Shown: piece after piece, positions 26,501 to 38,255 of the stretch | Position numbering within the stretch: the first letter of the stretch is position 1 | Layout of the letters: every line of letters starts with the position of its first letter | Source: Mytilisepta virgata | Lineage: Eukaryota > Mollusca > Bivalvia > Mytilida > Mytilidae | DNA: 64,000 bases | Assembly: GCA_028015205.1 (NCBI GenBank) | Contig: CM051519.1 | Location: forward strand, 92,401,539 to 92,465,538 | Direction: 5' to 3' | The notes under the pieces: model-generated | What the model was told of the DNA's origin: nothing | What the model saw: only the letters and a program-made list of their open reading frames with translations | The model's database searches: none | Program-made: the position numbers and the translations under genes

Positions 26501-29500
26501 GAATTCAAAACTGTCTCATTTATCAAAATATGACTGATAATAAGTAAATAATACCTATTTCAAATATTCATAGTGACTCGGTAAATGGGAAGTAATTCAC
26601 TAAAATTTACAAGAAATTCAAAATGCAAAAATTCTTGTTCTATGGTGACTATTTTGAGCATTTCATCACTTGAAAAGACTTTTTACAGAAATAATTTGTT
26701 CGATTCAGCTTTTGAATGCACAATCCACCAGCTTTTTACATATATTTAGCTTTTCATTAAATAACATGAAAGGAGATAGCACCCCCCCTTTTTTTTTCAT
26801 TGTAACCATATTAATGGTATTAGAAATCTTTGGATAAAATTTGCAAACCTATGAATTGTAAGATAATCAAATCAAAATATTTTTCAATATAAATACTTGT
26901 CTCCTTGCATATAAAATGGGTGGTGGAAAGTGTTTTTTCTCACAATACTGCATATAAACTATAGTCCTGCCCTTATGTTGTATCATTGTGGATTGTTAAA
27001 AATACATAATGTGGTTGCTAAGGACATATGAGAACAATTACATGACAAAAGATAACCTTTATATTTAAATTTTCAACAGTCAAAAATAAAATCATTAAAT
27101 AAATGAACAATTTAAAGTATTTCATGGGTATATATTGCCCTCTAGGTTGCTACTGATAGCCTTAAAGGTTGCACTCCACAAATTAATAGTACCATTTTCT
27201 ATGTGAAGTGAGCTAACAAATGTCATGGTCTTGTGCCATCTTCAGAGTAAATAATACCCATATACATATATATATATATTCTGAAAGGCCATTATGTTAG
27301 CATTGTTTCAATCATGATAGAATAAATAAAAAATATCCATGGAAACCTAGTTGGCATAGCAACATTTCAAAAATTGTCATAAAAAAAGCTTTAAAAATGT
27401 TAAATTTCACTCCACTTCGGCTTAAAATTGAGGTCTGATGCAGCGTTTCAATCCAATTGAGACTTAATTTTTCAGATTCTGCATAAAATTCCATTACATA
27501 TGTGGGAAAAAAAGGTTTACTTTTCCGGCTCTTTTTTTCGCAATTTAACTTACCAGTGCAGGTGCCGATTATCACTGTCAAAGTTTTACACACCACATGT
27601 CAATTCACAAGTCCCAGTTTATGACCTCCCATTACTTGTCAGAAGCAAAATCAGTCAATGTTTTCGTATTTTTTTAAACTAAAATCTATCCTCTTTCAGT
27701 CAATATTACAATTTTGAGGTTAAGACATTTATTATTTATCTATCATGTAGTCAAACTTTACCAACTCTAATAATTAATAAAATTCTGGGGGTGCATTTCT
27801 CCGAAACTAAGATAATTAGTGGAGTGTAACCTTAAAGAGTACTTTTATAACTTTTTTTTTCAAAGAATGGCAAATTTTATTATTCTTCAGGTCTTTACGA
27901 ATTCAAAACTGTCTCATTTATCAAAATATGACTGATAATAAGTAAATAATACCTATTTCAAATATTCATAGTGACTCGGTAAATGGGAAGTAATTCACTA
28001 AAATTTACAAGAAATTCAAAATGCAAAAATTCTTGTTCTATGGTGACTATTTTGAGCATTTCATCACTTGAAAAGACTTTTTACAGAAATAATTTGTTCG
28101 ATTCAGCTTTTGAATGCACAATCCACCAGCTTTTTACATATATTTAGCTTTTCATTAAATAACATGAAAGGAGATAGCACCCCCCCCTTTTTTTTTTCAT
28201 TGTAACCATATTAATGGTATTAGAAATCTTTGGATAAAATTTGCAAACCTATGAATTGTAAGATAATCAAATCAAAATATTTTTCAATATAAATACTTGT
28301 CTCCTTGCATATAAAATGGGTGGTGGAAAGTGTTTTTTCTCACAATACTGCATATAAACTATAGTCCTGCCCTTATGTTGTATCATTGTGGATTGTTAAA
28401 AATACATAATGTGGTTGCTAAGGACATATGAGAACAATTACATGACAAAAGATAACCTTTATATTTAAATTTTCAACAGTCAAAAATAAAATCATTAAAT
28501 AAATGAACAATTTAAAGTATTTCATGGGTATATATTGCCCTCTAGGTTGCTACTGATAGCCTTAAAGGTTGCACTCCACAAATTAATAGTACCATTTTCT
28601 ATGTGAAGTGAGCTAACAAATGTCATGGTCTTGTGCCATCTTCAGAGTAAATAATACCCATATACATATATATATATATTCTGAAAGGCCATTATGTTAG
28701 CATTGTTTCAATCATGATAGAATAAATAAAAAATATCCATGGAAACCTAGTTGGCATAGCAACATTTCAAAAATTGTCATAAAAAAAGCTTTAAAAATGT
28801 TAAATTTCACTCCACTTCGGCTTAAAATTGAGGTCTGATGCAGCGTTTCAATCCAATTGAGACTTAATTTTTCAGATTCTGCATAAAATTCCATTACATA
28901 TGTGGGAAAAAAAGGTTTACTTTTCCGGCTCTTTTTTTCGCAATTTAACTTACCAGTGCAGGTGCCGATTATCACTGTCAAAGTTTTACACACCACATGT
29001 CAATTCACAAGTCCCAGTTTATGACCTCCCATTACTTGTCAGAAGCAAAATCAGTCAATGTTTTCGTATTTTTTTAAACTAAAATCTATCCTCTTTCAGT
29101 CAATATTACAATTTTGAGGTTAAGACATTTATTATTTATCTATCATGTAGTCAAACTTTACCAACTCTAATAATTAATAAAATTCTGGGGGTGCATTTCT
29201 CCGAAACTAAGATAATTAGTGGAGTGTAACCTTAAAGAGTACTTTTATAACTTTTTTTTTCAAAGAATGGCAAATTTTATTATTCTTCAGGTCTTTACGA
29301 ATTCAAAACTGTCTCATTTATCAAAATATGACTGATAATAAGTAAATAATACCTATTTCAAATATTCATAGTGACTCGGTAAATGGGAAGTAATTCACTA
29401 AAATTTACAAGAAATTCAAAATGCAAAAATTCTTGTTCTATGGTGACTATTTTGAGCATTTCATCACTTGAAAAGACTTTTTACAGAAATAATTTGTTCG

Positions 29501-30636
29501 ATTCAGCTTTTGAATGCACAATCCACCAGCTTTTTACATATATTTAGCTTTTCATTAAATAACATGAAAGGAGATAGCACCCCCCCCCCCCCCTTTTTTT
29601 TTCATTGTAACCATATTAATGGTATTAGAAATCTTTGGATAAAATTTGCAAACCTATGAATTGTAAGATAATCAAATCAAAATATTTTTCAATATAAATA
29701 CTTGTCTCCTTGCATATAAAATGGGTGGTGGAAAGTGTTTTTTCTCACAATACTGCATATAAACTATAGTCCTGCCCTTATGTTGTATCATTGTGGATTG
29801 TTAAAAATACATAATGTGGTTGCTAAGGACATATGAGAACAATTACATGACAAAAGATAACCTTTATATTTAAATTTTCAACAGTCAAAAATAAAATCAT
29901 TAAATAAATGAACAATTTAAAGTATTTCATGGGTATATATTGCCCTCTAGGTTGCTACTGATAGCCTTAAAGGTTGCACTCCACAAATTAATAGTACCAT
30001 TTTCTATGTGAAGTGAGCTAACAAATGTCATGGTCTTGTGCCATCTTCAGAGTAAATAATACCCATATACATATATATATATTCTGAAAGGCCATTATGT
30101 TAGCATTGTTTCAATCATGATAAAATAAATAAAAAATATCCATGGAAACCTAGTTGGCATAACAACATTTCAAAAATTGTCATAAAAAAAGCTTTAAAAA
30201 TGTTAAATTTCACTCCACTTCGGCTTAAAATTGAGGTCTGATGCAGCGTTTCAATCCAATTGAGACTTAATTTTTCAGATTCTGCATAAAATTCCATTAC
30301 ATATGTGGGAAAAAACGGTTTACTTTTCCGGCTCTTTTTTTTCGCAATTTAACTTACCAGTGCAGGTGCCGATTATCACTGTCAAAGTTTTACACACCAC
30401 ATGTCAATTCACAAGTCCCAGTTTATGACCTCCCATTACTTGTCAGAAGCAAAATCAGTTAATGTTTTCGTATTTTTTTAAACTAAAATCTATCCTCTTT
30501 CAGTCAATATTACAATTTTGAGGTTAAGACATTTATTATTTATCTATCATGTAGTCAAACTTTACCAACTCTAATAATTAATAAAATTCTGGGGGTGCAT
30601 TTCTCCGAAACTAAGATAATTAGTGGAGTGTAACCT
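14597..30636. repeat. 16-kb tandem array: 12 TIR elements alternating with 11 spacers, ~1.4-kb period
   Basis: Units start near 14603, 16005, 17400, 18787, 20187, 21593, 22980, 24379, 25778, 27176, 28576 and 29981, so periods are 1387-1406 bp. The length differences come mainly from poly-C, poly-T and (TA)n tracts and from one small spacer variant. Each unit is a ~665-bp element ending in aggttgcactccac at the left and gtggagtgtaacct at the right, followed by a ~720-bp spacer. The array begins inside the left terminus of an element and ends exactly at the right terminus of another, with no spacer at either edge. Every unit holds a small minus-strand frame of 60 or 94 codons and sometimes a ~60-codon plus-strand frame. 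I do not call these genes: their length depends on a poly-A tract of 7 or 8 bases. Confidence 0.95.
17390..18054. mobile_element. Representative TIR element of the array (copy 3 of 12)
   Basis: The element runs from aggttgcactccacaaatta to taattagtggagtgtaacct. The ends are imperfect inverted repeats of about 19 bp (consensus aggttrcactccacwaatta). TTAA stands on both sides (17386-17389 and 18055-18058), which fits a TTAA-duplicating, non-autonomous DNA transposon. No transposase is encoded. Because the copies spread by tandem amplification, the TTAA flanks are one inherited observation, not twelve independent ones. Confidence 0.6.
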
Positions 30637-30715
30637 AAGGCTGTGGATCGAACCCGCAACCTTCTGCACTTGTGAGGATCAAGTTACAACGAGACTACTG
30701 AGGCGGTGTGACGGT
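30637..30715 (-). repeat. tRNA-like SINE head abutting the array
   Basis: Read on the minus strand this gives CCGCCTCAGTAGTCTCG, then GGTTGCGGGTTCGATCCACA, a clear B box at about tRNA spacing. The sequence breaks off into the last array element after cagccttag. It is best read as a tRNA-derived SINE or tRNA pseudogene truncated at the array edge. Confidence 0.5.
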
Positions 30716-31242
30716 ATTGAAGCTGAGTTCACGTGATCTTTTAAACAAACTGAAATAAGAGGTGATTTGATAAATCTCAAGGGTAAATTAAACCAAACCA
30801 ATAAATATGGGATATATCGGAATTTTGAGATAAAGTAGCATGAGATACACATATGATTTTATCGCGAAAAGCATAACGTTCCTAAATACTTCAAAGGAAC
30901 AACTACTTTTGGTGACACCATGGCTTAACGCAATGCCACGAATACAAAGAGTTGTAGAAAGTGGGTTAAGGGAACACGATACAGAAATAATTCTTCAGTA
31001 AATTTAGCATAAGGTAAGTTTTTATGTATTCTTTATGTATTTATAAAGAAAACAAACGTTTTGTTGACCTTTCCTATTATCCGAATTATCACTTACCCCT
31101 TCAATTGAGAATTGTTGAAAAAATGTAATTTTTATTTTCAACTCCCAATCTCCTTTGAACTCTTTAGTCTGCCGATGATGTCTATGTATATGTAGTGTAG
31201 ATATCAGATCTTTGTCTTTGGTCGTGTTGGTCGCTTAAATTA

Positions 31243-31755
31243 CATAGAATAACAAATGGAAATGGTGAATGTGTCTAAGAGACAACAACCCGACATAAGA
31301 GCAGAAAATAACTCAACGCTACCAATTGGTCTTCAACGCAGCAAGAAAATCCCCCACCCGGAGGCGGACTTTAGCCGGCCCCTAAACAATAATGTATAAT
31401 AGTTCAGCAAAATGGATGGCACACGAAACTCCGAAACATAAACATGAACCAAAATTCAAAACAAACACAAGACTAACTAAGGCTATAGGTTCCTGACTTG
31501 GGGCAGGCGCCAAAATGCGGCGGGGTTAAACATGTTTTGTGAGATCTCAACCCTGCCCTGTACCTTAAGCTAATGTGGAATAAAAAAGCACACGGCTATA
31601 CACACAGTAAAATTCAGTTCAAAAGATGTCCGAATCCGATGTTAAAAAATGTAACAGAAGAAAATAAGCAAAATGACAATGATCAATATATATTAACAAA
31701 TGACTACTAGCAGTTACTGACATGCCAGCTCCAGACCTCAATTAAACTGATCGAA
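31243..31755 (-). repeat. Family C repeat inserted in the W1 duplication copy
   Basis: Reverse complement of the 6.3-6.9-kb copy, ending caattaaactgatcgaaaa. It supplies the empty-site sequence for the SINE at 7843-8098. It lies 3' of W1. Confidence 0.75.
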
Positions 31756-32144
31756 AAGATCAATAAAGATGCAGCTAAAATTTTGGATTAATCAGAGAAC
31801 CTACCTCCTTATATAGTCATGACGGGGCTAAATGTAGCTTTTCTCTTCTGATAGCCCTTCTGAACACGTTATATGATATGATAAAATGAACAGATCGACC
31901 AAAAGCGATCTTAGTTGACTGAATACACGTATATTCATCATAGATAGTAGACGTAGTCCTAGTTTTATTATCTGCCAGCCAACTCAATTGGATACTTCTT
32001 CATTATTTATTCATACCCTTCCTTGCGTATAACTTTCCATTTCAGTAAAGAAACAATGAAATTGCCCATAATGTTTCAGATGGGCACATTCTATTATGTT
32101 CAAACGTTTATTAATAAAATAAAGATTGCTTTCTATGTGGATTT

Positions 32145-32980
32145 TCAAGATAATAAAGGCAGGTAATCATTCTTAAGAGCCCTTCCACTACGACATACTT
32201 TACTGCACCCATCAGAAAGAGACACGCAGTATTTGTTGACTCCACAGTCATCATGGATATTACATTGTCTTGTACACCCACCACCTATGTTACCAGCTGA
32301 TGATCGACCAATATTACCAGATGAACTTCTCGGGATAACATTAACTCCTCTTTTTATACCACTACCAGATCTTCCAGAAATTGAATCAAATTGTCTTCCC
32401 CCTCTCATTCCTATTGACTTCTCAGATATTCCTACAGTTCCTCCAAACAAAGGTCCACCTCCAGTTATACCAGATGGTCCTCCAGTACGAAGTCCAATTA
32501 AACCGTCATCGATCAAACTTTCGATATCAACTGCACCTGCTAAATTCGAAACGTGCGTGACCTTTTTACCAAGTTTCCCCCCAACGCTGCCAACTCCAGC
32601 TAACCCTCCCATATCAATGGTCTCAATAACCCGTCGTGATTCCCCGCCAATCATACCGTCATTTCCACCTACCATACCAGAATGCAACAAGTCTTTGCCT
32701 CTGCCTCCTGTTTTTATTAATCTTCGTGGTGACACTACATCTACCGTGTCTAATCCGGATCCACCAATACCATCTATGGTATAAATTCTTCGGGAGGATG
32801 TTCCAATAGAGCCAGTAAGTCCCAAAGCTGGTAATACGCAGTAACTTGCACATGGTCCGATGCTAGAACTGCAACATTTTTTGGTACCCAGGCAGTCATA
32901 GTCGCTCATGCAGTCTGAGCAAATACCTATTTCTCCTGCATTTATTGGACAGTTTCCTTTCTTAGATTGTGTTGTATATA
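32145..32980 (-). CDS. W1: terminal exon of a secreted WAP-domain protein
   Basis: The exon starts after an acceptor reading TATTTTCCAG and ends at a TGA. It is in phase with the signal-peptide exon at 36698-36749; joined, they give 295 residues. After the signal peptide, residues 24-68 form a WAP four-disulfide core with C28, C38, C41, C47, C53, C54, C61 and C65. A low-complexity Gly/Ser/Ile/Arg region of about 170 residues follows. A six-cysteine C-terminal domain (GGC..QC..DDC..KYC..GC..VC) comes last. WAP proteins are secreted protease inhibitors or, in molluscs, shell-matrix proteins of the perlwapin type; which applies here is unknown. No leader exon lies between W1 and W2, so W1 would need splicing over W2. 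Reading upstream of the acceptor gives an open frame to an ATG at 33038, but that stretch looks intronic. AATAAA occurs on this strand at about 32107-32112. Confidence 0.7.
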
Positions 32981-33931
32981 CTGGAAAATATAAATATACA
33001 ATATAAAATACTGTTAGAGTTTTGGTGAAATTCAACAAAATGGTTTACATGTTTGTAAGTGGTATAACTTTTTATACTATTCAATAAGAGTATCGTGTAA
33101 TTAATATGTCAAACAACTACCTTTGTGACACCATGGATTAACGCAATGTCATGAATGCAAAACGCTGTTGAAGTAAGGGTTCTGGGACTTTAGTTAAGGG
33201 AACGCGATACAGAAAAGTTTCGTAAGTGATTCAATGAAACGATGTCACTGATATTTAAGTATAAGGTAAGTTTGTATGTATTCTGTTCGTATTCCTAAAG
33301 AAAACAAACGTTTTGTTGACCTTTCCTATTATCCGAATTATCATTTACACCTTAATGAGAATTGTTGAAAAAAGGGACTTTTTATTTTAAACTCCCACTC
33401 TCCTTTGGACTCAGTCAGCCAATGATTTCTATGTATATGTAGAGTAGATATCAGAGAAGTGTCTATTGTCAAGTAAATTACATGTACATGTTCAGTAAAG
33501 ATGCAGGTAAAAGTGTGGATTATTCATACTTCCTTATATAGTCATGACTGGGATATATGTAGCGTCTCTCTTCTGGTAGCCCTTATGAAAAGGTTATATA
33601 ATAAAACGTATCACAAAATATATGATATGATAAAATGAACAGATTGACCAAAACCGATGTTAGTTGACTGAATACACGTATAGTCATCATAGATAGTAGA
33701 CGTAGTCCTAGTTTTATTATATATCAGCCAATTCAGTTGGATACATGTATTTTGATAATTTATTCAAACCCTTCCCCACATGCAACTTTCCATTTTAGTA
33801 TAGGAACAATGAAATTACCCATCATGTATCAGCTTCCAAATGGGCACATTGTATTATGTTAAAATATTCATTAATGAAATAAAGATTGATTTCTATGTCA
33901 ATATTTATTTCAAAGTGGATTTTCAAGATAG

Positions 33932-34764
33932 TTAAGGCAGGTAATCATTTTTAAGAGCCCTTCTACTACGACATACTTTACTGCATCCATCAGAAAGAGA
34001 CACGCAGTATTTGTTAACTCCACAGTCATCATGGATATAACATTGTCTTGTACACCCACCACCTATGTTACCAGCTTATGATAATGATCGACCAATATTA
34101 CCAGATGAACTTCCTGGCATAACATTAACTCCTCTAATTATACCACTACCAGATCTTCCAGAAATAGTATCAAATTGTCTTCCTCCTCTCATTCCTACTG
34201 CCTTCTCAGATATTCCTACATTTCCTCCAACCAAAGGTCCACTTCCAACTATACCAGATGGTCCTCCAGTACGAAGTCCAATTAAACCGTCATCGATCAA
34301 ACTTTCGATATCAACTGCCCCTGCTAAATTCGAAATGTGCGTGAATCTTTTACCAAGTTTTCCTCCAACGCTGCCAACCCCAGCTAGCCCTCCCATACCA
34401 ATGGTCTCAATAACCCGTCGTGATCCTCCGCCACTCATACCGTCATTTCCACTTACTACACCAGAATGCAACAAGTCTTTGCCCCCACCTCCTGCTTTTA
34501 TTAGTCTTCTTTGTGACGCTACATCTACTGTGTCTAATCCGGATCCACCAATACCATCTATGGTAGATATTATTCGGGATGATGATCCTATCGAAGCAGT
34601 AAGTCCCAAAGCTGGTAATACACAGTAACTTGCACATGGTCCGATGCTAGAACTGCAACATTTTTTGGTACCCAGGCAGTCATAGTCGCTCATGCAGCCT
34701 GAGCAAATACCTATTTCTCCTGCATTTATTGGACAGTTTCCTTTCTTAGATTGTGTTGTATATA
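33932..34764 (-). pseudogene. W2: WAP-protein terminal exon with a premature stop
   Basis: This is a close paralogue of W1, with the same acceptor (TATTTTCCAG) and phase. Spliced to the leader at 36698-36749 it gives 246 residues: signal peptide, complete 8-cysteine WAP domain and most of the Gly-rich region. It stops at a TAA (34076-34078) created by a 6-nt in-frame insertion relative to W1. Beyond the stop the frame stays open to 33932, with all six C-terminal cysteines and the RALKNDY motif intact. It could be a young pseudogene, a truncated but working form, or an allelic variant. AATAAA lies on this strand at 33904-33909. Confidence 0.7.
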
Positions 34765-35039
34765 CTGGAAAATATAAATATACAATATAAAATACTGTTA
34801 GATTTTTGGTGGAATTCATCAAAATGGTTTACATGTTTGTAAGTGGTATAACTTTATATACTATTGAACAAGAGTAAAGATGTAATTAATGCAAGAGATA
34901 TATATGAAATTTGTGAGAACTTAAATGTGAAAGAGCAATAATAGACAAAAGCCGAACAAAAATAAATACAAACAATAAAAAACAGGACTAGATGTTCCCA
35001 GGAGCCTGTATCGCTCAACTGAATTTAATTTGCCAATCA

Positions 35040-35740
35040 CCTTCCATAAAAGCACCTAAGAAACAACAGTCCGAAATATTTGAACTTATTCTGATAGAGG
35101 GCCATCTCAGGTCCATCGTTGCAAAGTCTGGTTCCAATTTTCCAAGTGCTTTCAGACAAGAAGATTTGTGAATGAAATTTTCCAGGCTAGGTCCCCATGT
35201 TAAACTTAGTTCGGCAGCAGGCGGCCATATTGGTTGATAGTCCGGGTTTTAAATAAGGTCATCGGACACAATTCTGAAAGAGGATCATCTCAGGACCAGT
35301 TTCGCCCCACTCTGGTTCCAATTGGCCAAGCGCGTTCAGACAAAAAGATGTGTTAATGCATTTTCCCATGATCTTATGTTAAACTAAGTTCAGCTGTGGC
35401 GGCCATCTTTGTTCATAGTCCGGTTTATTGGACACAATTCTGGAAGAGTACATCTGAGGACCATGTATTTTCCAATAGGGTCCTATGTTAAACTAATTTC
35501 GGCTGTACCAGGCATCTTTGTTGAAAGGCCGAGTCATCAGACGTTATTCTGAAAGTGGACTACCAAAGGATTCTTTTTGTCAAGTTTGGTTCCAATTGGA
35601 CTCAACTGATTCAGACCAGAAGAATTTTAAAAGAATTTTCCTAGAGGGTCCTTTGTTCACTAAACTACGTTCAGAGGTTTCAGAGGACAAGATCTTTAAA
35701 GGAAAGTTTACGACAGCGGAAATGAAGTTGATGCAATAGC
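35040..35740. repeat. Diverged dispersed repeats in the W1/W2 intron
   Basis: Two to three diverged repeats of a phrase set including ggacacaattctg(a/g)aagag, tctggttccaatt and atgttaaact(a/t)agttc. The same motifs occur at 56480-56640 and, inverted, at 56890-57300. They are related to the minisatellite in intron 3 of the B-box gene. Small frames here are not credible genes. Confidence 0.6.
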
Positions 35741-35759
35741 ATACATGAAACCTAGAGCA

Positions 35760-36690
35760 AAACTGCATCCGTAAATGAAAAGATCAAAGTAACAATACAC
35801 TGTTTTGAGATTTCACTTTTACACAATTGCAAAATAATAGAAATTTTGTTTTAATATGGCGAGGGATATTGATAATCAAATAATTAAATAGGAAAGCAAA
35901 ATGATACCTTTAACAAAGGGCTCAAATAAAATAATAACAACAAAATTCCAAACAAAGTTTTATGCATTATTTTGAAATAAAACATTCATAACTAATATTG
36001 TGAAGCAAAAACAAATTCTCCTATAATGAAATGTCTAAATTATAATTTCGAGAATTGTGTTGACAATTGTACTTTGTGAAATATCAAATTTGGAAGGTCG
36101 ATGCATTTTGTTCATTAAGTTACTCCGTGGAAATATTCGACCAAAAGAACAAGTTTTGAAATCTGTGTGGTTTCTATATCTTTAGGTTAACATAGCATAA
36201 TGAAAGACTGAAAAGAAATAGTTTCCTTTGTTTACAGTATCATGCTGGTTTATTATGTTAATATATAAATTATCTTTCATAAATAAGAAACAAAAATTTA
36301 ATAATAATAATAATTAAAAAAAAAAAAAAAATAAAGTTAATATTAAAAGAAAAACCAATATAAATGAAGACCTTTTTTCTAGTAAGCGTTTATGTAATTT
36401 TAAAGTTTTTACATGCGGATATATATGAAAGACGATTTCCGTATCTTCTAAATTGCTGTTACCAACGATAATTCATAAAGTATAACATTTTCCATATCAG
36501 ATTTCATATTATCAACAACAAAACATTTACATAACACCAACGTTTTACAATTATATTATATATAATGGTTTATTTGATAATTCAGAATAGTATTTTGAAG
36601 TACTATTATTCAAAAATTATGGAACTAACAATTAAACTTCCTTTGAAACAATAATATTGTCGAGATTTTTCATCTAGACAATGACTTATA
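35760..36690. other. AT-rich intron sequence
   Basis: Lies between the W2 terminal exon and the shared leader exon. It holds an A-rich run near 36300-36345 and no credible coding frame. Confidence 0.5.
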
Positions 36691-36697
36691 ATCTTAC

Positions 36698-36785
36698 GTG
36701 CCACAGATACTGTTACCATAGATAAAAGAAAGAGGTGGAACATAACCATTCTGATGTTAAACCGTCTTCCTTTTACGACGGTATT
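36698..36785 (-). CDS. Leader (signal-peptide) exon for W2 and possibly W1
   Basis: Bounded by an acceptor (TTTTATAG, exon from 36785) and a donor, GCAC|GTAAGA, with last exon base 36698. The coding part, 36698-36749, reads M-V-M-F-H-L-F-L-L-S-M-V-T-V-S-V-A: a short hydrophobic signal peptide ending V-A. It leaves in phase 1, which matches the W1 and W2 terminal exons. The same exon stands before W3 and W4 with a few changes, which strongly supports the gene model. Confidence 0.75.
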
Positions 36786-37274
36786 CTATAAAATATAACA
36801 ATAAGTGTAATATAATTAGAAATAAAGTTTTTCTTTTAAAAAGCACAGCTGTCTCTGATCACTACAATGTAATTTTGGGCACTGTTTGTGTTTAAATAAA
36901 AACAAAACATGACAGTATCTGTTAAGGCTGTAGTCTTGGTAAATAGAATATTGCAGTTTCTTATAAACATCAAGCATGAATTGGCGATATCCAAATTATT
37001 TCAATTAAAATACAGACATTTCTACTTTGTAATCTATTTTGAGAAAACTCGCTGGATACTTTTTCACCGTGAGCGATATTTAATGTTATTTTATCAGTAA
37101 GTTTTAACGCTATTCGTAAATTTTGATCTAATTTTTTTTAACTTGACTAAAGACCAGATTGGAAGAGTTACTGAATAACAAATTCCATGTAGCCTATTTC
37201 ACTTTTAAAATACAAGTATTTCTGCTCATACATATTTTAAAAAATAAAGTAAAAGTAGCTTAAAAAGGCCTTAC

Positions 37275-37350
37275 CTTTGATATTTGTTTTTCTTTTTATA
37301 TTTTCTGTTTTTTGTAGTTTGGTTGTCTAGCATTTCCTTTTTATACTTGG
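37275..37350 (-). promoter_or_regulatory. TATA promoter and untranslated exon 1 of the W1/W2 gene
   Basis: TATAAAAA lies on the minus strand at 37345-37338. The untranslated exon ends with ATCAAAG|GTAAGG, last exon base 37275. Start of transcription is expected about 25-30 bases past the TATA box. The layout matches those before W3 and W4. Confidence 0.6.
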
Positions 37351-37379
37351 TTTTCATCATTTGCTAATGGATGCTACCC

Positions 37380-37465
37380 TGTCAACCAGGAAACTAACGA
37401 CTAACCACAACTTGATGTATTACGTAATAATTGCAAAACTGTTAAAGGTTATATGCAAATTATTA
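37380..37465 (-). promoter_or_regulatory. Conserved upstream block of the W genes (octamer and TTACGTAA)
   Basis: The block has gaaact, a cttgatgtattacgtaata segment and ATGCAAAT at 37453-37460, all in the same order as before W3 and W4. ATGCAAAT is the octamer bound by POU-domain factors; TTACGTAA suits bZIP factors. Conservation is seen; binding is inference. Confidence 0.45.
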
Positions 37466-37954
37466 TTTATTCAAGTTCAAACAAAGAAAATACTAAGTCT
37501 TTACAAAGAAATGGTTATTGTCTGAAGTACAAGCTCAACGAAGCAATAACTGTTTCCTGAACTTTTACATTATTATGCATGAAGCATGATTGAATTGACC
37601 CATATAATATAAAATTTGCATGAGCATCATTCGAAACGAAAAAAAAATCTTAGAAAACCTATAGTATTAAATATTATTGTAAAACCTGAGTAATTTGTTA
37701 TTGCTAATACTTATTTCAACTAATATCTCTTGCTAGGTAATAAAATAACAATAGCACAAAAAGCCTACAGCGATAGCAATTAAATTAAGGGCAGAGTAAG
37801 ATTCAGTCCATTCGAAAAATAACTAGGCATCATGTACTCCTGGGTACTATTGGTTTCTAGGAGCAATGAACTTTAAGAAAAATACATATTATTCATAAAA
37901 TTTTGCTTGATATATTTTTAAAACTTAAATTATGTTGGATACACACACGAAGTC

Positions 37955-38255
37955 GCCGTGGTTTAGTGGTTAGCACATCGGACTACGAAGCCAAAGGTCC
38001 CTTGTTCGATTCCCGTTTGGGATGAAAATTTCAGGGATCAAATTTGCGACGCCCTATCGACACCATTTGCGAGGATTGTCTCGGTAAAAGATGCTTGTAC
38101 GTCGGATGGAGACGAAAAATGTTGAGCAAGAGCAACACCCTTAGCACATTAAAGACTCCTCTGTCGATGTCGAAAAAGAATCCTCTGTAGATGTCAGAAA
38201 GAATAGGCTAAAATGCCTCTAAAGAGGTCGCTCTCGCACCCGCCAAATGTAGAGA
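37955..38255 (+). mobile_element. tRNA-derived SINE, family G
   Basis: Starts cgccgtggtttagtggttag (A box) and continues ttgttcgattcccgttt (B box). The body includes gacgaaaaatgttgagcaag, gcaacacccttagcaca and ttaaagactcctctg. The body portion recurs inverted at 58655-58795 and 63160-63240. The (g)aatcctctgt(c/a)gatgtc block is duplicated inside this copy. Confidence 0.7.

Larger units (their letters stand above)
30890..34890. repeat. Tandem duplication carrying the W1 and W2 terminal exons
   Basis: About 30900-33110 and 33115-34890 align in order: ggtgacaccatgg against gtgacaccatgg, gttaaggga acacgatacag, ataaggtaagttt, aaacgttttgttgacctttc, ccttatatagtcatgac, then the W exon and its upstream ggtttacatgtttgtaagtg. 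Copy 1 carries an extra ~510 bp of the family C repeat (31243-31755) absent from copy 2, so that insertion followed the duplication. Confidence 0.8.

Noticed and set aside
20511..29659. Plus-strand ~60-codon frames in several array units
   Set aside because: They exist only where poly-A or poly-C tract lengths keep the frame open, and they run through homopolymers.
14739..30297. Minus-strand frames of 60 or 94 codons repeated in every array unit
   Set aside because: The copies are nearly identical because the array is young, so conservation is not evidence of selection. Half of the copies are shortened by one base in a poly-A run, and no domain or start context supports coding.
14597..30636. 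CRISPR-like or bacterial repeat array
   Set aside because: The units are 1.4 kb, AT-rich and surrounded by eukaryotic spliced genes and SINEs.
32981..33038. Local ATG and hydrophobic N-terminus directly upstream of the W1 WAP domain (and the like in W2-W4)
   Set aside because: This stretch is the intron end with its pyrimidine tract and acceptor. The true leader exons, conserved in three places and in phase, lie upstream.
34076..34078. Programmed stop-codon readthrough in W2
   Set aside because: The TAA is followed by GCT, with no known readthrough context, and the stop comes from an insertion absent in W1. A recent mutation is simpler.
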